The notes under the pieces were generated by a model. That model saw only the letters and a list, made by a program, of their open reading frames with translations. It ran no database searches and was not told the origin of the DNA. Shown here one piece after another: positions 59,960 to 64,000 of a stretch of DNA of 64,000 nt. The position numbers and the translations under genes are program-made. Each line of letters begins with the position of its first letter. The first letter of the stretch is position 1. This DNA comes from UBA2336 sp049306095 (GTDB lineage Bacteria; Bacteroidota; Bacteroidia; Cytophagales; Cyclobacteriaceae): the NCBI GenBank assembly GCA_049306095.1, contig JBAQPU010000022.1, positions 1 through 64,000 of the forward strand. The letters run 5' to 3'.

Positions 59960-60532
59960 TTAGACCTGTACTCCGCTTGAGTTGAATTGAATTACACACC
60001 GTTCGTTTCGAAGTAACTCGGGGGCCTGCTTCACTTCCACATGTGATTTGGCATCGTCCAATTTTTCACGAATGGCATTTTTTATTTCTTTCATGTTCAT
60101 CGCCTCAATAAACCGCTTTACTTCTTCTTTGTTCTCCAGGATCAGCTTGGGTACGATCGTTGGTTTATCGTCTTCGCCCTTTGCCACCATTGTAAAATAC
60201 GATGAGTTGGTATGCTTCAGGGTGCCCTTCTTTACATTTTCGGCAATTACGCGAATGCCCACCACCATCGAGGAGTTACCCACATAATTGACGGAAGACA
60301 TCATCGAAACCAGGTCACCTACTTCAACTGGCTGTAAAAACTCAACCTTATCAACCGTAACCGTTACGCAATAGGTACCGGCATGTTTACTGGCACAGGC
60401 ATACGCTACCTTATCCATAAGTGAGAGTAAAATACCACCATGAATTTTACCGCCAAAGTTGGCGTAGGCAGGAATCATGAGTTCGGTGATGGTGGTTTGT
60501 GAATAACGTACGGGTCGTGCTTCCGGGTTCAT
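59960..60532 (-). CDS. Acyl-CoA thioesterase, hotdog fold
   Basis: A 190-aa protein. The hotdog domain (ELMIPAYANFGGKIHGGILL, SLMDKVAYACASKHAGTYCV, TVTVDKVEFLQPVEVGDLVS) has the conserved N/G-HGG helix entry typical of YciA/BFIT-like acyl-CoA hydrolases. The C-terminal 50 residues are a charged extension (ENKEEVKRFIEAMNMKEIKN). It hydrolyses acyl-CoA to free acid and CoA; chain-length preference is unknown. The frame reaches 60685, but the ATG at 60532 is right before the family start and avoids overlap with the MATE gene. Confidence 0.9.
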   Translation of the reverse strand: MNPEARPVRYSQTTITELMIPAYANFGGKIHGGILLSLMDKVAYACASKHAGTYCVTVTVDKVEFLQPVEVGDLVSMMSSVNYVGNSSMVVGIRVIAENVKKGTLKHTNSSYFTMVAKGEDDKPTIVPKLILENKEEVKRFIEAMNMKEIKNAIREKLDDAKSHVEVKQAPELLRNERCVIQFNSSGVQV

Positions 60533-60585
60533 AAGAATAAAGGGTCGTCTGAATGGATGAAGGTAATGGAATCTACAGGAACGTC

Positions 60586-61935
60586 CTACTCCGCAACAGT
60601 TCTTCCAATTTGTTTGCTCAACAGGTTGAATCGAAGAACCATGGCGGTAGCTGTAAGAGTAAGCCCAACAAGCAACCCCATCCAAATGCCGGTGGCACCC
60701 AGCCCTCCTTTAAAGCCCAGCCAGTAGCCAAGGGGTAAGCCAATGATCCAATAAGCGATGAAAATAAAAGCAGAAGGGATTTTTACATCCTGCAACCCGC
60801 GCAGTGCGCCAGCGCACACTACCTGAACACCATCTGAAAGCTGGAATATTCCGGCAATCACCAGCAGCGGAGTGGCGATGGCAATCACGTCAGGATCGCT
60901 GATATAAAAACCGGGCAGGATGTTTTTTCCAAGAATAAAAATGAGAGCCCATACACTCATCAATGAAATGGCCATCCCCAACAACGAGAATGCGGAAGCC
61001 CGGAGATTCGTGCCGTCTTGTTTGCCCAGAAAATACCCGACACGAATAGTTGCAGCTGCGGCTAATCCGGAGGTCATCATGTAGCTGATCGTTGCCATGT
61101 TAATGGCAATTTGATGAGCCGCCAACGCGTGAGTTCCCAGCCACCCCATCATCACGGCTGAGATGTCGAATGCGAGCACTTCAAAAATAAATTGCATGCC
61201 GGCCGGAATGCCAATGTGCAGCATCTTCGTAAAGATTTTTTTGGAATACCGGCCAAACGCGAAAAGACCCTTCAGGTCTTTGAATTTCGCACTGTAATAA
61301 ATATAGAGGATGATAAACGCGGCCATGAAAATGCGTGAGGCAAGGGTTGCCCAGGCGGCACCCAGTAACCCCATGGCGGGAAATCCGGCATGGCCGAAAA
61401 TCAACACGTAGTTGAGAAGAATATTCACCACATTACTCACCAGCATCACAATCATAGCAATGCGTGTAAAACTCATGCCTTCTGCAAACTGACGATAGGT
61501 TTGAAAAAGAAGGACAGGAATAATAGAGTAGGTAATGATGCTTAAAAATGGAATGGCCTGTGAAACCACTTCTTCGGGTTGACCGATTTTAAAAAGAAGC
61601 TTTTTTCCAAGCGTAACCAAACCGACAAGAATGATTCCATTGGTCAGGTTAATGATTAATCCGTGCCGGACAATGTGAACTTTATCATTATTATTGGAGC
61701 CCACAGCTTCCGCTACCAGCGGAGTGATGGCGTACGAAACACCAATGCCAAATAACAACAACACATTGAAGATGACATTTGATAGAGAAACTGCCGCCAG
61801 GGAAGTAGATCCGATGTGACCAACCATGATGCTATCGGTAACGCCCATCATCACGTGCCCCAGTTGGCTGAGCATGACCGGGTAGGCGAGGTGCCAGTTA
61901 GTCTTGAGGTGGTCTTTATACCGGGTGCTGATCAT
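60586..61935 (-). CDS. MATE family efflux transporter
   Basis: A 449-aa, 12-helix sodium- or proton-coupled drug/metabolite exporter. The N-terminal half has LAYPVMLSQLGHVMMGVTDS and IMVGHIGSTSLAAVSLSNVI, and there are long helices throughout, e.g. LGMAISLMSVWALIFILGKN and PLLVIAGIFQLSDGVQVVCA, plus CAGALRGLQDVKIPSAFIFI in the second half. A GYWLGFKGGLGATGIWMGLL segment is typical of NorM-type members. The ATG at 61935 is used rather than the open frame to 62088, which overlaps the divergent phosphoesterase gene. Substrate unknown. Confidence 0.93.
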   Translation of the reverse strand: MISTRYKDHLKTNWHLAYPVMLSQLGHVMMGVTDSIMVGHIGSTSLAAVSLSNVIFNVLLLFGIGVSYAITPLVAEAVGSNNNDKVHIVRHGLIINLTNGIILVGLVTLGKKLLFKIGQPEEVVSQAIPFLSIITYSIIPVLLFQTYRQFAEGMSFTRIAMIVMLVSNVVNILLNYVLIFGHAGFPAMGLLGAAWATLASRIFMAAFIILYIYYSAKFKDLKGLFAFGRYSKKIFTKMLHIGIPAGMQFIFEVLAFDISAVMMGWLGTHALAAHQIAINMATISYMMTSGLAAAATIRVGYFLGKQDGTNLRASAFSLLGMAISLMSVWALIFILGKNILPGFYISDPDVIAIATPLLVIAGIFQLSDGVQVVCAGALRGLQDVKIPSAFIFIAYWIIGLPLGYWLGFKGGLGATGIWMGLLVGLTLTATAMVLRFNLLSKQIGRTVAE

Positions 61936-61975
61936 GTTTGTAATTTGAGTAATTTTATTTGACAGATCAATTGGT

Positions 61976-62896
61976 ATGAAAAGAAGAGATTTTCTGACGG
62001 CAGCTTCGCTTTTAGGCGGTGCGCTGTCGCTCGCCACAACAGGTGAAGCGTTTGCAAGCGGGAAAAAATATTTCCGCGTGGCGCACATGAGTGATGTACA
62101 TGTGAAGCCGGGCGAAATTCCTGAACGCGGTATGGCCAGGGCATTACAAGCTATTCAGGCACTTAAACCTAAAGTCGATTTTATCATTAATACCGGAGAT
62201 TCGATCATGGATGCGCTGGAAGCCGATAAGCCTTCTATTACAAGTCAGTGGAAAATATTTCATCGAATCCTGCAAAGTGAAAATAAACTTCCGGTTCATC
62301 ATGCAATCGGCAACCACGATATTTGGGGATGGTTCAATAAAAATGATCAGGATAAACAAGATCATGCATACGGAAAGCAATGGGCAGTGGATGAACTGAG
62401 CCTTCCGGCAAGGTATTATTCCGTTGAAAAGGACTCCTGGATATTTTTAATACTGGACAGCACTCAGTTAAATCCTAATGGTGGATACATTGCCTATTTA
62501 GATGATGAACAACTTCACTGGCTGCAGGATAAGCTCAGTACAGTAAAAGAAAAAAATGTTTGTATCGTGTCGCACATTCCTGTTCTTTCAATTTGCGCAG
62601 GGTTATTCTTTAATAAGACTGAGGCCAACGGAGACTTGCTGATCAAACGAAATCTGATGCATACCGATTTTTTAAAGTTAAAGGAAATTTTTAAGAGTAA
62701 TGAAAACATTAAAGTGTGTATCAGCGGGCACATTCACCTGCAGGATGAAGTACACTACCTGGGAGTTAAATACTACTGTAACGGGGCAATTTGTGGTAAC
62801 TGGTGGAAAGGGAGTTTTTTTGAATTTGCACCGGCCTTTGCCGTGATGGATTTTTTTGATGATGGCTCGGTTAATCGTTCGATAGTCAACTATTGA
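61976..62896 (+). CDS. Tat-exported metallophosphoesterase
   Basis: A 306-aa calcineurin-like phosphoesterase. The N-terminus MKRRDFLTAASLLGGALSLA is a twin-arginine (RRDFL) signal, so the folded enzyme is exported. Metal-binding motifs are present in order: FRVAHMSDVHVK (D-x-H), FIINTGDSIMDAL (GD), HHAIGNHDIWGW (GNHD), VSHIPVLSIC (H) and CISGHIHLQDEVHYLG (GHxH). The substrate is not known; it may be a phosphodiester or cyclic nucleotide. It is divergent from the MATE gene, 40 bp apart, and ends 3 bp from the convergent NUDIX gene. Confidence 0.92.
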   Translation: MKRRDFLTAASLLGGALSLATTGEAFASGKKYFRVAHMSDVHVKPGEIPERGMARALQAIQALKPKVDFIINTGDSIMDALEADKPSITSQWKIFHRILQSENKLPVHHAIGNHDIWGWFNKNDQDKQDHAYGKQWAVDELSLPARYYSVEKDSWIFLILDSTQLNPNGGYIAYLDDEQLHWLQDKLSTVKEKNVCIVSHIPVLSICAGLFFNKTEANGDLLIKRNLMHTDFLKLKEIFKSNENIKVCISGHIHLQDEVHYLGVKYYCNGAICGNWWKGSFFEFAPAFAVMDFFDDGSVNRSIVNY

Positions 62897-62899
62897 TCG

Positions 62900-63457
62900 T
62901 TAAAAATTTTTAAGACGGGCAACGTGTAATATCCCTGCAACTGACAGGCTATCGGTAATCTTTCCGGTCAGTACCATTTCCAGCGCATCGGTAAAGGGCA
63001 TTTTCTTGACGATCAGATCCGCCTCCGTTTCTTCCAACTGGCTTTCACCGAACGTCAACGATTCAGCCAAAAAAACGAATCCCTCTTCATCCGTAACAGA
63101 GTTAGAAGTATGAATCCGCATCATCAGCTTCCATGACTGAGCAGTGATTCCGGTCTCTTCAAGTAATTCACGCTTGGCGGCTTCCAGCGGATCGGTTCCA
63201 ATCGGCCCGCCTCCTTCAGGGATTTCCCAGGAATATTCATTTAAGGTATAACGGTATTGCCCTACTAACCATGTATTGCCTTCGTTATCGAGAGGAACAA
63301 TGCCGATGGCTTTATTTTTGAAATGTACTTTACCATAGATGCCTTTTCCGCCTGCAGGATTGAGCACCTGATGTTCCTCAACGGTGATCCAGGGATTGGT
63401 ATAAATCTGTTTTTCGGAAAGTGATTTCCATGGATTAACAGCTTGCTGGTTGCTCAT
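62900..63457 (-). CDS. NUDIX hydrolase, ADP-sugar type
   Basis: A 185-aa hydrolase. The Nudix box (GGPIGTDPLEAAKRELLEET then GI) has the REL and EE catalytic residues, but Thr replaces the first, non-catalytic Glu of the GX5E part. The upstream segment YRYTLNEYSWEIPEGGGPIG is typical of ADP-ribose pyrophosphatases. It removes nucleoside diphosphates linked to another moiety; the substrate is inferred only. A much longer frame (to 63778) overlaps the divergent ggt gene and is rejected. It ends 3 bp from the phosphoesterase stop. Confidence 0.88.
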   Translation of the reverse strand: MSNQQAVNPWKSLSEKQIYTNPWITVEEHQVLNPAGGKGIYGKVHFKNKAIGIVPLDNEGNTWLVGQYRYTLNEYSWEIPEGGGPIGTDPLEAAKRELLEETGITAQSWKLMMRIHTSNSVTDEEGFVFLAESLTFGESQLEETEADLIVKKMPFTDALEMVLTGKITDSLSVAGILHVARLKNF

Positions 63458-63554
63458 GTTGTAACGGTGTTTGCGTAAACTTCCTTTTATCTTGATGTAA
63501 ACAAAACTATTGTTTTTATTTGGTTGATCATATCCGGTAAACCTTCCAGTATCC

Positions 63555-64000
63555 ATGAAGAAAACAGTTTCCTTTTTGTTGCTACTCCTCTTCTTCAGCA
63601 TGGCGGCAACAAGTCCAACCGGCAGAATACCGGTGTATGCAAAGAATGGTATGGTAGTTTCAGCTTCAATGGTTGCTTCTGAAGTTGGGCGTGATATTTT
63701 AAAAAAAGGAGGCAATGCCATTGATGCCGCAGTGGCCACTGCCTTTGCCCTGGCGGTAACCTGGCCAACAGCAGGCAATATTGGGGGTGGAGGATTTATT
63801 GTTTATGTCGATAAGCAAGGGAAAGCTACTTCCATCGACTTTCGCGAAAAAGCTCCGCTGGCAGCTCATGAAAAAATGTTTCTTGATAAAGAAGGGAACG
63901 TGATCAAGGATTTAAACCATGCCGGATTATTGTCGGTGGGCGTACCCGGAACGGTGGCCGGATTGCATTTGGCGCATTCGAAGTATGGTCGGTTGCCCTG
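63555..64000 (+). CDS. ggt: Gamma-glutamyltranspeptidase, 5' part
   Basis: The first 148 codons of a periplasmic or surface enzyme that removes the gamma-glutamyl group of glutathione. A signal peptide (VSFLLLLLFFSMAATS) is followed by KNGMVVSASMVASEVGRDIL, KKGGNAIDAAVATAFALAVT and NIGGGGFIVYVDKQGKATSI, a conserved Ggt start. The catalytic Thr and the autoprocessing site are beyond the window. It is divergent from the NUDIX gene, 97 bp apart. Confidence 0.93.
   Translation, partial: MKKTVSFLLLLLFFSMAATSPTGRIPVYAKNGMVVSASMVASEVGRDILKKGGNAIDAAVATAFALAVTWPTAGNIGGGGFIVYVDKQGKATSIDFREKAPLAAHEKMFLDKEGNVIKDLNHAGLLSVGVPGTVAGLHLAHSKYGRLP

Noticed and set aside
60586..62088. 500-aa MATE frame
   Set aside because: The first 51 residues overlap the divergent phosphoesterase and are not MATE-like; the start at 61935 is used.
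62900..63778. 292-aa NUDIX frame
   Set aside because: The N-terminal 107 codons overlap the divergent ggt gene on the other strand; the ATG at 63457 fits the family.

Overview
The window looks like a chromosomal segment of a Bacteroidota bacterium, most likely order Cytophagales. Two secreted proteins carry type IX secretion (T9SS) C-terminal sorting domains: a gliding-motility-type (type B) domain on the protein at 15636-18020 and a type A domain on the giant subtilase at 34150-41628. Several promoters match the Bacteroidota primary-sigma consensus TTG-N19/20-TAnnTTTG. Signal-transduction proteins have the TPR-fused histidine kinase and TPR-LuxR layouts common in this phylum. The species cannot be named from the sequence alone.

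Region 1 (1-13760, minus strand) is an almost complete branched-chain and threonine biosynthesis block, read right to left: ilv leader peptide and attenuator, ilvE, ilvD, ilvB, ilvN, ilvC, ilvA, then a thr leader peptide and attenuator, thrA (fused aspartokinase/homoserine dehydrogenase), thrB, thrC, a terminator or third attenuator, and leuC (cut by the window edge). The leader peptides are short ORFs of 35 and 33 codons. The ilv leader has 16 Leu/Ile/Val among 35 residues, and its last sense codons are perfectly complementary to the 5' arm of the terminator, which is a textbook two-state attenuator. The thr leader ends in a run of five Thr codons followed by Ile-Thr. A 14-bp sequence just upstream of the start codon is shared (13/14) by ilvE and leuC.

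Region 2 (13760-18860) holds a repeat-littered spacer, an RlmD-type 23S rRNA methyltransferase whose coding frame contains a GC-rich palindromic repeat, a T9SS type B protein and a BatE-like TPR/SH3 protein.

Region 3 (18860-24000) is an accessory island that begins at tRNA-Lys(UUU). It contains two different REP-associated tyrosine transposases (RAYTs), each flanked by its own inverted pair of palindromes, an AT-rich LRR-like gene, a broken small gene, and the 'mobile mystery protein' A/B pair (HTH regulator plus Fic-domain protein). The promoter of that pair is covered by three near-identical 16-bp operators exactly 33 bp apart.

Region 4 (24000-47600) carries small housekeeping or stress genes (PhnA/YjdM, YdeI-like, DUF4143 ATPase, DUF4256), an AraC-TolB-TPR regulator divergent from an ankyrin lipoprotein and an acyltransferase-3 protein, a cold-shock-domain protein, two TPR histidine kinases, a 2492-aa S8 protease, a sensor with a DHp-like segment but no ATPase domain, a TPR-LuxR regulator and a DUF1003 membrane protein.

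Region 5 (47600-55000) carries tRNA-Leu(GAG), tRNA-Leu(CAG) with a duplicated 3' end, tRNA-Thr(CGU) abutting crcB, an Rrf2 regulator with a GNAT-like partner, tRNA-Pro(CGG), a ParE/RelE-type toxin-antitoxin pair, and divergent oxyR/katG.

Region 6 (55400-64000) carries a SET-domain protein, a large membrane/TPR protein, gatC, a PlsC-type acyltransferase, a hotdog thioesterase, a MATE exporter, a Tat-exported metallophosphoesterase, a NUDIX hydrolase and the start of a gamma-glutamyltransferase. The most interesting items are the stacked amino-acid attenuators, the phased mobA operators, the RAYT/REP units and the in-frame repeat in rlmD.
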